From: Diadema setosum
Taxonomy: Eukaryota > Echinodermata > Echinoidea > Diadematoida > Diadematidae
Direction of reading: 5' to 3'
Assembly (NCBI GenBank): GCA_033980235.1
Contig: CM067064.1
Location: forward strand, 30,760,170 to 30,824,169
DNA: 64,000 bases
The position numbers were made by a program, and so were the translations under genes. Shown in pieces: positions 1 to 12,780 of the stretch; the stretch's first letter is position 1, and every line of letters begins with the position of its first letter. Below the pieces are notes generated by a model. It did no database searches and was not told the DNA's origin. It saw only the letters and a program-made list of their open reading frames with translations.

Positions 1-204
1 ATAGCTACTTAACTAGTTAAGTATGCACCTGATCGCACTATTAAGAGCTAAAAATTGAAAAGGCTCCCTACTGTGGGAGGCCACAGGGGGAAAAACCCCT
101 CCCACACCCTCGCTCGCGCACACATTCGCGCGCCGAGATGCAGAGTCATGAAAATCTCACTCATAAACATTTTTTGAACTTGGCATCCCTGCGTTTTAAG
201 AGAG

Positions 205-396
205 AAGTGAAGTGAGCTCTCCTGTTACGCACGGGACCGTTGCCGGTTTGAAGTCTTCTCCAAAAGACTTGGCAACGGGGTTAAAGTGCCTTGCAAAATG
301 GTACCACTACTGGGCTGGGATTCGAACCTCATACTTGCAAGAATGGAAGCCCACGATCTTATCCACGTGACCTTAACCACTCTGCCACGGAAGCTC
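205..396 (-). mobile_element. tRNA-derived SINE, minus strand
   Basis: Read on the minus strand, a tRNA-like head starts near 396. An A-box-like stretch (TGGCAGAGTGGTTAAGG, 387-371) is followed by a B box GGTTCGAATCCC (328-317). The 3' acceptor half does not pair with the 5' half, so this is not a functional tRNA. The body continues with 'GACTTCAAACCGG' and 'GGTCCCGTGCGT', a core also recognisable in the SINE at 14131. The frame through the head reads ...SVAEWLRSRG, a familiar spurious peptide of SINE heads. The 3' end near 205 is approximate and probably truncated. RNA polymerase III transcription is expected for the family but not shown here. Confidence 0.8.
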
Positions 397-988
397 CAAA
401 TGCAAGCAGCATTTGAGACTGCACATAATGAAATTGGAAGAAGAACATTTTCATTACATTTCGAATTGACGTAATCACAATTCTGACAGTATATACATGA
501 AGGTGTAAGGTGGTTTTGCACAACATGCCGTGCACATACACGTGTAAAATCGCTCAACAAAGTTGGCCAGATATCACTATACGGGTGGCATGTCTTGTTC
601 ATGTTTCTGTTGAGGATCTGCTGACAGCAGCAGAGATAAAATATTACGATCCCCCTTATTTTTTTCGTCGCAATAGCTTGAAAAAAAAATTGAGGTGGAC
701 AGATGGACGAAACCCTCATCAACGATTGATATAATAAAGATGTGACGTCAGTCATCGATCTTTTTTTTCCCCGGCAAGTGTCAATCGAAAAAGCATGCAC
801 CATATAGACACACATCAGACGTGCTCGCGTACACACAGACATATAAACACACTGACACAAGCAGAAATACACACACACAACATGATTGATACAAAGATAG
901 AGCGCGGGAAAGACATTCAGACTGACAAGGGTATAATCTCACACAGAATAGATTTACAGATATTATATTACATTATTTTGAAATAGGA

Positions 989-992
<4 letters not shown>

Positions 993-1032
<40 letters not shown>

Positions 1033-1129
1033 CTATTAATTGTTGTGACTTTGTTGACGATGTTTGTTTGTTTGTTTGGTAAATAAATCTCATTTCATTT
1101 CATTTCATTTCATAATTATATAAATATAC

Positions 1130-1180
<51 letters not shown>

Positions 1181-1250
1181 ACATGTTCATTTGTGACTTT
1201 ACTTGTGAAATATAGCAAGCACACACACACACACACACACACACACAAGT
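993..1250. repeat. compound microsatellite with a LINE-like 3' tail
   Basis: (AT)n at 993-1031 is followed by unique bases, then 'AATAAATCT' and (CATTT)n at 1091-1113, which looks like the simple-repeat tail of a non-LTR element. Next come (AT)n 1133-1167, (GT)n 1168-1180 and (AC)n 1220-1247. The small open frames here are simple-repeat translations. Confidence 0.8.
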
Positions 1251-3180
1251 GCAAAGTACGACACTGTACAGAGTATTATCATTTTGTTCCTGCCACATGT
1301 GGTTTGTAATAGGTTGTTGTTATCATTATGGGGAAAAACGGAGCTAAACCCTGTTAAGAAATAATTTGCCCTAGACAATACTGAGATCAAATCAAGAGAT
1401 ATCATAAGCAAATCAACGCCGTTACTGTTTAAACTTAATACTAATAAAGTGTCTCCATGAGGGGGCTCATAGGTAGACGAAGAGGGAAAAATAATAGAAA
1501 AGAAAGAAATATTTCCACTTGGGAGCTCATAATAACAAAACAGAACAAATAGATACGATTATGAAACAGTCTCCACATGTGTCTTTTATTATCAAAATAT
1601 GGTATTCGCATGTGGAGTGTGTTATGGTGCGATGTGGCACTCACGTCACTATGATATTAGAGCTAGATTCATATCATTCTCAGGGACACCTGAGAATTGC
1701 ATACCAAGAATATCTGTCTTTTTGAAATGAACGACATGTTACATGGCATGACATGTTTTCTACTCCTACTTTCCCATTTTACTCAACGCCACACTTCTAC
1801 CGGATGTTAGCAAGTATTTTTTTCTTCTCCTCTCAGAAAGACAAAAATATGGACATAATATAGACGCACATAAATGCTTATGCACACAAGAACACACACA
1901 AACACACACACACATAAGCACATACAGCAAAATAATCATATTATATAAACATGTTTTGGTTGGAGATAACAACGCTGTTATGACGGATCTTTTTAAGGGA
2001 AGTCAAACATGCAGCAGCAGCAGTAGCAGCAAGCGGATACCGACGTGATTGACGCATTGTGCACATTAGTTTTCTGCGGAAAAAGCATACACTCACTCCT
2101 TACGTCATTCGAACCTTGAATTACATTATCCGTCTCCTATACCGACAGACCGGCTTTTGTGTTGTCACGGACGAAAGGAAAAAAAATGGAGAGAATCAAC
2201 AAACTTCCTGTAATCTGTGGAATGCGATGCTATCATATACATTTGAGATCCAAATCTCAACCTCAATTAACAATTTATAGGCTTTTGCTGTTGACATGGG
2301 GACGGGATGGGGGGGGGGGGGGATGGGGTGAGAGAAAGACTCAAAGAAAAGAAAACTTGTGTAACTTGATCATAACCGATCAATACTGCATTGTAGTCTC
2401 CACGATAAGTAATGAATAAAGTTTGAAATGAATTGTGTTTAACGATGGTTCCTTAACTCTATCACTTTAAACAGATGCTGGTATATAAGTTATAAAGTCG
2501 TCACATTAACAATTCCCTATTCATATACCATTGTTTTCTGGGTTTCGGAATGTCATATATACGTGTAAGTATGTGTCATCAATATCAAAATTATCATCAT
2601 AATTAATACTTATACTTTAATTATCATTGTTTTCATCACTTTATTATCATATTGATGACAAAACGTTCAGGGGAATGTTTCACCTAATTTTTACTTTGTA
2701 ATTTTTGTATTCGTATGATTTTAGTTCTTATGTATTACATTCTCTTTAGAAATATGAAAAATCAGTTGACCTTGAAATGGACACTGAAAATATGAAATAT
2801 TGCTGTGTTGATAAACGATACATATTGCATGTCATGTAGAACTTTAACGAGATCTCAGAATTCGGCAAACTAGTAGAATGAAACTATGTTGAAAATTGAT
2901 TTTAAAAAATCCCTGGCGTTAATGGGTACATGTGTAGTTGTTGTTGAGGAGGTTGGTATAAAAAGTGAGAAAATAGGAAGGTGTGATCACACACAAACAC
3001 ACACACACATACACATACACACACAGAGCCACTTCCGTTTTACAGGTGTCGGTTGCTTGACAGTTTGCGCGCGACAATTAAGCATGGGTTATATTCATTA
3101 CATCAATAGGTAACGACGTTCAATGTTGGGAGATACGACAAGGGGATATTTTGCGTCCTCACCTCCCATCAGTCCCCCCC
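1251..3180. other. no gene seen; AT-rich with simple repeats
   Basis: Contains short AC repeats (about 1895-1915 and 2990-3025), an AGC run near 2011-2032 and a poly-G run at 2309-2322. Open frames are short and show no recognisable domain. I see no coding or RNA feature. Confidence 0.5.
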
Positions 3181-3224
3181 CCCCTTCCCACTCTCTCTCA
3201 TTCTCCCTCTCTTTCTCGCTCTCG

Positions 3225-3420
3225 ACAACGTTATGTCTAGCTGCATCCTTCTCCCACCGTACAAGCTGCGAAGATGTCTGCCGCGTTCACGTACTTACGT
3301 CAGCAAACGCTATCAAGTCGCTGTCGTAGCTAGCGTTCGGCCATCTGATTGGTCGAACAGGGCGAGACACTGTCTACGTAGTCAACTCTTGTTTGCATGC
3401 TCAAACGTCGCTACACATAA
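3225..3420. promoter_or_regulatory. CpG-rich patch with inverted CCAAT, possible promoter
   Basis: CpG density is clearly above the AT-rich surroundings. It contains TACGTCA-like bases near 3295 and an ATTGG (inverted CCAAT box) at 3348-3352. No TATA box or clear splice signal fixes a transcription start. Only composition and one motif support this. Confidence 0.15.
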
Positions 3421-3441
3421 ATTACATCGTCTTTCTTTATA

Positions 3442-3443
<2 letters not shown>

Positions 3444-3477
<34 letters not shown>
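3444..3477. repeat. (AT)n microsatellite
   Basis: Uninterrupted AT dinucleotide run of about 34 bases. Confidence 0.95.
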
Positions 3478-3480
<3 letters not shown>

Positions 3481-3699
3481 TTGAAGTTTCCTGTATGTCG
3501 GGGATGGGTGTATTGATAATTCAGGCATTCTTGGTGGCAACCAAAAATAGGCTGTCCCAAGTCTAAAATCGGAGCGAGTGGTTCTCGCGCTCTGACGCAA
3601 GTCGGGAGCCGGGAAAGTCGCAACAAACAAAGGAAATTCAATGGTGTGGGGCGAGAATATCATATCTTTCTCGCCGCGTATTTTGAGCTCGGCGTTTTG

Positions 3700-5600
3700 T
3701 TCTAAATCGGATGTTTTTGACCCACTTGCACGATTGAGGGAGAGGATATAGCCTCACTTCCCCTTACCTTTTGATGGGAGTTAATTGCCTCGTGGCGCGT
3801 GGCAACCTAAACCACCCTTTCAACCCTTTACTGCCCCTTTTCACACTTTTCCACTTTCAGTAAGATATTTTTAGGATAACTTTTTCCGAGGGGCTTTAAA
3901 AAAAAGTTTAAATCTGGTGTCAAGTAAAGTTTTGATATCGACCCACGTGAGAAGGATGTAAGTCTGTTTTAGTACAAAAAATTCTCCAGGGTCCAAATAA
4001 CAACCCAGCCTGGAACTTGATTTTTATCACTAACAAGTTACCGGGGAGAAAATTCGATCTAAAAATAGGCGTTGTGGTCGCAGTTTCCTCTATAACTCAG
4101 ATTTAGAAGAAATTCATAGCCTTCCCGAAGTCCCATGCCAAGAGGATAGATTTGTTTTCCTTTTTAAAATCTAGAATATCAATTACTTTTAAGATGAATC
4201 ATGATCGGTCACTAAGAATCAAATCAATGAGATAAAATGAATATTTCAAGTTCTGCAATTTGATTTTAATTTTGTAGACAATAATGAGAGAAACTTACTG
4301 CAAAGTTTGATGTTAGAACAAAAGTTATAAACTCTGGACGAAGCTATAAGATGTTGTTAATACTGATAAAGGAAACAACAAGGGTCCATTTCACATTCGA
4401 TCGGGGGAGGGGGGGGGGAGTAAGAGGTTTCCCAGAATTCGTCTATAGTGGTTTGATGAAAACGAGGAATTCATGTGAAATAGGAATCCATTGACTCACT
4501 AAAGTACTGTTTTTAGTAAGGCCGATTATTCAGGTCATAATCCGTTCCAAGAATTTGTCACATTTGATCTACACAAACAAGCAGTGGCACCTAGTGGGGT
4601 AGTAGGCTTGTATTTCATCTAAAAAAAATGACAAGCAAGTGAAAGATGAACTGCAAATTAGCTTTGTCAGGAAAAAAAGAAGAAGAAAAGGAGAAGATTC
4701 TTAGAATACTTTTAAAATAGAATCTTAATATGATAACCAAATTTACCACTTTTACCTGGAGTTATATCTGTCATTATTTTGAAGTGGGCTGGGATCCTTA
4801 AATGCATTTTAAACGAAACAGGATAACCAAAAAAAAAAATGATAACAAAACCGCATGTCATCCATACAAAAATAGGGCAGCAGCATAATACCGGTTTTCC
4901 ACACCGTTGTTGAGAACAAAGTGTACATTATAAGACTGGTGTTGATGAAACAAGGACATGTCATGTCAACTAGGATGTTAAAATGATATGAATATACATA
5001 CAGATCTGAATTCGTTTAACAAAGTGTAATTGGGAAGTTTTTCAAAGACAGTGCAGAGCGATAAGAGTATGCATCTGGCTGGTCGATGGATTTGTAGATA
5101 GAATCAGAGAAGATGAGTTATACGTGACGAGATAATGTCATTGGATCAGAAAATGTCTAATGTATAGTCTGATGCATTTTGAGCATCTCTGACATGTGGC
5201 ACGTGAAACGCAGAAAGTCTGGAATAAACCATGCAGTGCAACGCTTCAAGTTTCTGGCCATTCATATAATAACAGTATGTTCACATCTTAGGTAGACGAA
5301 AGCTGGCGCGCACATTACCATCCGGTATATATAATGCTACACATTGCAAATTTGGCAATACATGAACGAAAATAGACAAGTTATAAGATGTATTCTAGCC
5401 ACTGCTGAATGTTTTTGAAAGCTTGAAGTATAAAACTTTTTTTAAAGCGAAAATAAAAGACATTAAAGACTCATAAGAATTATGTGACTAAAGCGCTGGG
5501 CACATATTTTCACGTAATGCTCGATTGTGGTTTATGCATTGAAATTTCCCAACATATACACACACATACGATCCCATTGACCTTCTCGAGTGTCGGAAAA
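3700..5600. other. about 1.9 kb without gene or repeat call
   Basis: AT-rich sequence with stops in all frames; no open frame of 60 codons lies between about 3664 and 5796. One poly-G run occurs near 4405-4420. I find no inverted repeats, tRNA boxes or splice-flanked frames. It reads as intronic or intergenic DNA. Confidence 0.6.
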
Positions 5601-5699
5601 TTGGTGGTTGATGGGAAAGGAGGATGGGGGGGGGGGGTAACATAGCTTTAATTTGATGACGTCAGTTGATGAATCACCGCGAGCGGTTGACCTTTAGCC

Positions 5700-5857
5700 T
5701 TATGACGATAACCCAATTCGCGTCAGGTTCCGCGATAGAATCTGTGTGGCACTGGTAGTCGGTGAACGCACACCAAAGGGGACTGTCTCCATTTTGCTAA
5801 AAAATCGCCCGCCGCTTCGTTCCCGGTGCATTGCTCAGCGAATCGTGTAAGGTGAGT
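5700..5857 (+). promoter_or_regulatory. candidate promoter and noncoding first exon
   Basis: A CpG-rich island (about 5650-6110) sits in AT-rich DNA. Within it, CTCCATTTTG at 5788-5797 resembles a YY1-type initiator-proximal site, followed by a GC-rich stretch. The sequence AAGGTGAGTG at 5849-5858 is a near-ideal 5' splice donor (exon end 5851, GT at 5852). The layout matches a TATA-less promoter with a short 5'UTR exon on the plus strand. A CCAATTGG at about 6100 could serve a minus-strand start. No coding sequence is evident, and transcript data would be decisive. Confidence 0.3.
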
Positions 5858-7009
5858 GCGTTTAGCAGCCAAAAACGTGACCAGAATGTCCTATCGATGG
5901 TGACCACAATAGTCCGCAGACGGCAATTAAGACAACACACCATCGGTAATCGTACCTCACACGTCCAAACACGACACGCGCACAGTCTTATGGGAAGCGA
6001 AACACACAAAAAGCCATCATCATTATCAATGTTAATCGTCCCGTGTGAACGTGCACGCCGCAGCGGAGGAGGCGGCGGGCGGTACGGTACCGTGGGCACC
6101 AATTGGTTAGCACTATGAATAAAAGCCAACGAGAGAATTACAAATGAATTCGCTCTTGCTTTATCCCTTGGTGACCAGCAACTGAGTGAAAATGGAAGAG
6201 CCCTGAATTAGCTGCTTTTTAATGGTCTAGTTTCGGGTACAACAGGAATATGTACATGATAATGTAATAACATTACATGTAATAGTCATATAAAAATATT
6301 CAGAACATTATCTTGGCACAACTGCTTTTTAATTTTATATCACAACATAACCGGAGAATAGAAATGCTATACATTATTGTCTTCTAATTTCATTGTATAT
6401 TTTATAGTGTTTACATTTTGTATTCGTCAAATATGCCAGACGTACCTTTCTATTAACAAAAGGCATAATGATCGTAGCATTTCTTTTTGGTCTTCGCAGA
6501 ACGTTACTAGAACTCTCTCTCTCTCTCTCTCTCTGGCACATTGCAGTTATTACATAATATTGTACTAAACTCTGTGCTTGACAATAGGAGAATATATCAT
6601 ACTTGAAAACTACAATCACTAGAATCTTATCTTCTTAATTACAAATGTTGTGATGAAAGTATTCTCGACGTGTTTCTCACAGACATGCCGCAGGCAAGGA
6701 TAATCATTTTGACCATAAATAGACTTGATACAGCTACAGACAAACACTCTTCCATAACGAACCAAATTATCGAGAATTAATTTTCATTCATGGTCGTTTT
6801 AAAATAATGATTTCATAAAAAAATCTTTCTCGATACATGTATCTCGATAAGTCAATCTGCACTTCTGAATGTCGACGCTGCAATGGCATGGCAATAATTT
6901 CATCAGATAACACCGTCGTACTCGCGAAAATAAGATACCAATCCCTCAAGGAATATGCACATTCTGTGCGCGCAAGACGCATTATAGGCCTACTCATGAT
7001 ACGTAATAT

Positions 7010-7011
7010 AC

Positions 7012-7060
<49 letters not shown>

Positions 7061-7127
7061 ACCCTGTATATATATATATGTATATATATATATGTATATA
7101 TACAGACATACATATATATGTATATTG

Positions 7128-7177
<50 letters not shown>

Positions 7178-7200
7178 GTGTGTGGTGTGTGTGTCTGTAT
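7010..7200. repeat. long compound (AT)n/(GTATAT)n/(GT)n microsatellite
   Basis: About 190 bases of AT-dominated dinucleotide repeats with GTATAT variants, ending in GT repeats. The 124-residue frame across it (I/Y-rich) is a repeat artefact. Confidence 0.95.
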
Positions 7201-7348
7201 TGATTAATTGATACGTATACTTTTAAATATACATCCATAATGCATGATGTACATTAAGTTTCGGGGTCCAGTAATGCTCATCATTGTCTTCATTTTGCCA
7301 CCGATATGTGGTGAATGTTAAACGTTAATGAAATTAATTTCCGGTCGC

Positions 7349-7713
7349 TTAAAGGGGAAGGCTAGTAACTGATCAGTGGGAATCAGTGGAAATGCTGGGA
7401 GATGATTGTTCCAATCCTTATGGGATTCATTCAAGAGTTCATTGTATATCTATTGTTGTGTGAAAATGATTTGCTTCAGAACGGTCTCATATTCAAGTAA
7501 TGTGCAGATTAATGCTCCGTCACTGACCAGGGACGTTAACCTGGAAGCATTAAACTGCACATTACTTGAATATGAGACCATTCTGAAGCAAATCATTTTC
7601 ACACAACAATAGATATACAATGAACTCTCGAATGAATCCCATAAGGATTGGAACAATCATCTCCCAGCATTTCCACTGATTCCCACTGATCAGTTACTAG
7701 CCTTCCCCTTTAA
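7349..7713. mobile_element. near-perfect foldback MITE bounded by TTAA
   Basis: Two 164-nt arms (7353-7516 and 7546-7709) are inverted copies of each other with three mismatches by eye. The 29-nt loop (7517-7545) carries its own CCAGG/CCTGG stem. Both ends abut TTAA (7349-7352 and 7710-7713), giving TTAA|AGGGGAAGG...CCTTCCCCT|TTAA. The arms are similar enough that the same peptide frame appears on both strands. No transposase is present, so the element is non-autonomous. A TTAA or TA target duplication is inferred; piggyBac-like mobilisation is a guess based on TTAA. Confidence 0.9.
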
Positions 7714-8124
7714 TGCAGATTTTCTAACATTGGATAGTTGACAACATGGAGGATAATTGATGCATATATTTTTCTTTTTCCTATAAATATCTTTATCTCG
7801 GCAAAAACTTCCTCGGAAGCGCAGGGATGATTAAGATGAAAGCAACTTACATTCGTCAAGTTTCTTGATGGTCAAAAATCAGTTTTGGTGGCCTTATCAC
7901 AGATATCTATTTTCTTTTTTGTTCTATATAAGGGTTGAGTTACTCTGAAAATCAACAGCAGTATTTTCCAGGAATAGCAAGGTTCTTTTAAGCGCAATAT
8001 GTCCTTGTTGCATTTCCTCCAAAATAATACATAATTAAGAGCCTTATATCATATGCATTGTGTCCGCCCGCGAATCCGCCCATGATACGTTGCAAAACGA
8101 CTTCTGCTATATGTGTGTGTGTGT

Positions 8125-8140
8125 GGGGGGGGGGGGGGGG
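8125..8140 (+). repeat. (GT)n followed by G16
   Basis: A short GT repeat runs directly into about 16 consecutive G residues. Confidence 0.9.
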
Positions 8141-8793
8141 ACACAAAAAAAGTGAAGATAACACAGAGAAAACAAAACAAGAAAATGCAACCCACACTTT
8201 AAACTCGAAACGATGTGGGCATATTAAGGTACACCGTACACGCAAACAGGCACTTGCGTTGGAATTAATGAGGTGCAATTGTACCATCCATGCCGATTTC
8301 GTCTCAGATAATATGCTAATAACCACGGGGTTATGAAAATATGTGTCCTTCTGTATTTGTGGCAACCCTCCGTTATTTTCTTTACTTTTTCCCTAAGTGA
8401 AAGTGAGCAGGTATCTGAATGCAAATATGCCTTTCGTTCGTGTGTGTCCCACTTGTACTAGTATATAATATAAACATACATTTTGAATTACATGTACTTA
8501 TATTTTACCTTTGCAATTAAGAAAGTTTTTTTTTTTTTTGATTGCGTGGATTGCATGATTTGTCCACAGATTATACGCACTGCTTTTCAGGTGACCCCTC
8601 ATTTTTGTCATTAGAACATAGATAATGTACTGAGTTCGGTTTGAAACTATGTATACATGATTTCTATTTCTAAATCTCCTCTAGTTTTCATCTTACAGTC
8701 AATTAATGTGTATACTCAAGATCATTTGTAATTATTTTTTCGGGCCTACGTTATGTTCCGTGGAAGACAAAAAAAAAATAGAATGAATTGAAG

Positions 8794-8796
<3 letters not shown>

Positions 8797-8831
<35 letters not shown>

Positions 8832-8872
8832 TTTATATACACAAATAGATAGATAGATAGATAGACAGATAG
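8797..8872. repeat. (AT)n and (GATA)n microsatellites
   Basis: AT dinucleotides at 8797-8828, then GATA/GACA tetranucleotides at about 8846-8872. Confidence 0.95.
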
Positions 8873-8899
8873 ATGCAGACATAGATATAGATTTTGTTT

Positions 8900-10600
8900 C
8901 ATTCATCATTTTTTTTTTTTTTTTTTGCGAGACCTTGTCTAGTTCGCGCAATCCCTGACACAGAACGCTGAATTTTATAAATCGTTTGCAAACTTGTCCT
9001 CCTTTTTCGCAGGTGGCTTCACTACTGTAATGGGCGTCTCATTCGGAGGTAATCAGCAAATAAAGTACGAGTTCATTATTACCATCAGGCATAGCAGACC
9101 GAAGTGCTCCTTTAAACTGATATGCTCTCCTCCTACTGCTTGCGATAAAAGTAAATGCATGTTCCGACGAGAAAGGTAATTACAATACAAAAACAAAAAT
9201 AAATAAGGAAACAGAAAAGAAAACACCAATATAAAACAAATGAGGGCAAATTCAAAAGGAATAGGACAAAACACCAGAAAGTGACCTACATTAATGTTCC
9301 TTGAGTACCCGATAAGGATAGCCACAGTGATAATGTGACTGTGAAGACATGTGATTAAACGTGATTTTAACTTGAACTGTGCTTGTCACCATTTTCTCAC
9401 CATTTTATCTTCAAATCGTATGATTTTCGTTTAATTCTCAAGACATCCTTTCAAGATGTAGGAGGCCTATCTTGGATTTCTTCTTCTTATTATTATTACT
9501 ATTATTATCATCATTATTAGTATTATTATTATTACTACTACTTCTACTCTTGTTATCATCATAAACTATTATCATTATTATTATCATTGATTTACTTATA
9601 ATCAGCAAATCTGAGGGATTGAATAATACTGTGAATCTGCCGTGTCTTCATTTGAGAACTCCGAAATTAAGAATTGAATCTGAATTGAATGGAAAAATGA
9701 AATGAAAGCTTTAATGAGTCCCATGAAAGTCCCTTATAGGAGACATAAAACACACTTTACATCTCTATTGAAAATGACCATGTGACTCCACATTAAATAA
9801 CATGCTGGCATTTGTATGGTCGTAACATTTTCAATTTTTCCCCGATTTCTCTCAGAATTTGTGTTTATCAACCCGCAGTTGTAATATGATGACCCTCTTT
9901 CAAAACAACTTTTTCCTGTAGGAAGATCTATTTTCAAGCGATGTTTTCACCCTTTTCGCAGAAGACACAGTTAGTCTTTTGGGGAGAAGTATAGAACACA
10001 GTGTATGAGGGAAATAGTATATTGATGAAATATTTCCTATTATCTAGTCGTGGTTTGTGTGTTTGTTTTTCAATGTGAATTCAATTCGTTACCTTTCGAG
10101 ATATAAGAGTTCTTATAGAACCATACATATTGCTGCTCATGTACACATTCTCACCCAGTGCACCGTTTGCATTCTGACCACGGCTATCAGTCGACCAGGG
10201 ATGGACAATTCCACGAAACATTGCAACTCTATATCTTTCACTCTAATTCACTTAATCATGCAATCTCGAAATAGCTTAAACTGTTCTTTTTTTCCCCCGA
10301 CTTTTGCGTTTTTGTTTTTCTAAATCAACACTAGTTTTCTTAGAATACCTATTAATGGCATCTATTGACGGCCATTCTCTTGCAGGTATGTAAATCTAAT
10401 ACTCTCATGTAGAAGACACATAATATTATGTATCTGAAGTAAAAAGTCGAGATTTATATAAAGTAGAACATATCAGTGTGCAAATGTTTATAGGCAAATG
10501 CATTGAGCCAGTCTAGATAAAGAACAAAATGGCCAAAGAAGGAAAAATCATGACATCTGTGCATGCATATATATGTGACGGATAATTAACTTCGCTACAT
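8900..10600. other. no gene seen
   Basis: AT-rich sequence with an imprecise ATT/ATC trinucleotide stretch (9487-9595). Nothing resembling a protein domain, tRNA or transposon terminus was found. Confidence 0.5.
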
Positions 10601-10616
10601 TATTCTGGAACACACT

Positions 10617-10945
10617 AATGCCTTATTCTTTTCCGGTAGAACACTTAAGATCCAGGATTTATATTATTTCAATATCGGATCATTTATGTATCAGTTAAAC
10701 TCAGGTGGTCTCCCTGATGTGTTTTCTTCGATGTTTGTTAAAAATACTGAATCTCATTCTTACCCTACTAGACAAAAAGATTCTTTTCATCTTTCTTCTG
10801 TACGGACCGTATCTGCTTTAAAAACAATAACTATACTACAGGACCAAAATTTGGGAATGAGTTGGATAGAGAAATAATCAAATCACAGTCTCTTAATTCA
10901 TTTCAGCATAAACTTAAACTAGCTTTTCTGAATACATACTTATAG
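10617..10945 (+). pseudogene. LINE reverse-transcriptase C-terminal relic, frameshifted
   Basis: From 10617 the plus strand reads ...RTLKIQDLYYF..SFMYQLNSGGLPDVF (10638 onward), then ESHSYPTRQ and FHLSSVRTV. This is the C-terminal pattern of jockey/CR1-type non-LTR polyproteins, where 'LK..D.....FMY..N..LP..F' is followed by 'HSY.TR....FH' and 'RT'. The first frame stops after 10877. The family's next block, SQSLNSFQHKLKLAFLNTYL, continues in another frame (10877-10945) and then stops. The RT catalytic core and endonuclease are absent. It is a 5'-truncated, frameshifted insertion. The 3'UTR may run to about 11450, where A-rich 'AACAAACAAAAAATAAG' occurs. The clade is uncertain. Confidence 0.7.
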
Positions 10946-11672
10946 CTATTCTTCAATCCTCCTCGACATTCTCTGTTCATACTTCGTATTACTGTCATTA
11001 TCGATTATGTAACATATGCCTCGCTCGTGATTTCTTTATTATCTCCTGAACCTCCTTTGTACATAATTGGTATCTCTGCTATTGTACACTGCATCTGACT
11101 TGTACCTCGCTCGGGTGATCACGCAACTCACAAGAAGTCTTGTGCCGCGGACATTGTTTTCTTTGTCTTTTCTTTTTCTTTTTTATTCTTCGACGTTTAT
11201 ATTTCCCCAATGCACAAATTGTCATTCCTTCAATTGTATGTCAAGTAAGAATTGATCTCACATCCGCATCTGGGGATCTACACCATACAAGCAATGCTTC
11301 TATGTAGATTCCTCATATTTCACATGTTAAATTGTCTTATAAGCTGTATTTCACAATTCATCCATGCTTTTGTATTATTATGTTTATGGTTTATGTATTT
11401 GTTGAAATGTGGAATATGGAACAATAAGAACAAACAAAAAATAAGCATTCGTTTTATCTGAACCCGTTCTCTGCCAGATTATGAAATCTCCAAAGACTCT
11501 GCATATCAGGTTCCATCATCTGGGTCCCGTCTGTATACTATGTAATGATGGGCTAATGCCAAGGGTGTGTGCATGCGCTGCATTAAGATGCGCTGTCTTG
11601 AACCTGCTACATTAAAAACAATGGCTAAGTCAATATCTGAAGTACAATCAGTTTGCGTATAGGCCTATATAG

Positions 11673-11812
11673 GTAATTTCATTTTCCCCATCCCCTAAAC
11701 AACAGCAGCAGCGAAAACAAAAACAATAACAACAACAAAATGTAATTTCATTCTTCCCATTCCCTAAACAAAAGCAGCAGCAACAATAATAACAACAACA
11801 ACAACAATAAAC
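11673..11812. repeat. 69-bp tandem duplication with CAG/CAA-rich half
   Basis: The unit GTAATTTCATT... is present at 11673 and again at 11742 (69-bp offset). Each copy contains 'CCTAAACAA', an AGCAGC tract and AAC/AAT triplets, and the copies differ in triplet number. Confidence 0.75.
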
Positions 11813-12300
11813 ATCTAGAAATTGAAGTATTGGCTGATGGAGAGTTGAAGTACTTAAAGTTTGAAGATTTCTGAAGGAGCTAGAAAGAAACTTGAATTGA
11901 GAGCTTAATCTAATGACTCGAAAACCTGTAGATCTAACATAGTTTTAAAGATGGAATCTATATGTTTCCTGTTCTGTTCCTTTTCAGAGAAATCAAACCG
12001 GAAAAAATAAAAACTTCTTTCCTGTAGCTAACGGATTTCCGATAAAGATTTACCGCAGTTCCTCGCTTTGAAAGGAATAGTTTCCTGTTTTATTTTCGGC
12101 AATCTGCGAAAACCGATTTTGGAGTGCCACCTTTGTACTACTTCCACAAATACTTTTATAGAAAAGGTACTATTTTTCACCTTTTTTCACTCCCTACTCA
12201 TTTGTACTTGGCATCCTGAACCGACCTGCGTCATAAGTGCGCACGTAGAGCAAGATTGACTCCTAAACCGCCACTTCATCAGCGTTTCTCCTTTTTTTTA
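11813..12300. other. no gene seen
   Basis: Unique-looking AT-rich DNA with only short open frames and no recognised motif. Confidence 0.5.
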
Positions 12301-12564
12301 TCTCTCCCTCTCTCTCTCTCCTTCTTCGCACGAGAGGAGGCAGACGGCAGGAGAGAGAGAGAGAGAAAAAAAAGCGCGGGAAGAATCGGAGTGAAAACAC
12401 GGAGATTAGCTGTGACGTGGACGCGCGCGTGGCCATGGGAACGCGGATAAAACGTGAAGCGGCGAGTGAGTATAATTACAATTCTATTATGCCAGATATC
12501 AAGGCATGGCTTGCAAGAGACGAATTGACGGGGGTTGCGCCGTCAGTCGGGGGGGGGGGGGGGG
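12300..12564. repeat. (CT)n, (GA)n and G16 around a GC-rich patch
   Basis: CT repeats about 12305-12322, GA repeats about 12352-12366, a CpG-rich patch 12375-12465 and a 16-nt poly-G run at 12549-12564. GTGAGTAT at 12464-12471 could be a splice donor, but nothing else supports an exon. Confidence 0.6.
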
Positions 12565-12728
12565 ATGTGCAACTGGCCCGGATGCTGGCAAGTCGCATAG
12601 CATAGCACGTGGTGGAAGGCGACGCGACTTCAGGTCGGTCATGTACTCCGTGGTATATATCTCACTTATCGCCTCTACAACTCTCCTTTCCTTTCTATTT
12701 CTCTTCCTTTATTCTTCTCTATCCATAT

Positions 12729-12729
12729 C

Positions 12730-12780
<51 letters not shown>
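12729..12780. repeat. (CTTT)n microsatellite
   Basis: Thirteen uninterrupted tetranucleotide units. The FLSFFLSF peptide frames here are artefacts of the repeat. Confidence 0.97.

Noticed and set aside
225..878. Minus-strand frame of 217 codons, the longest in the window
   Set aside because: It runs through a SINE and simple AC repeats. The recognisable part is the usual SINE-head peptide, not a gene.
7406..7656. Similar 68-codon frames on opposite strands
   Set aside because: They are the two arms of one inverted repeat, so the matching peptides are a symmetry effect rather than paralogous genes.
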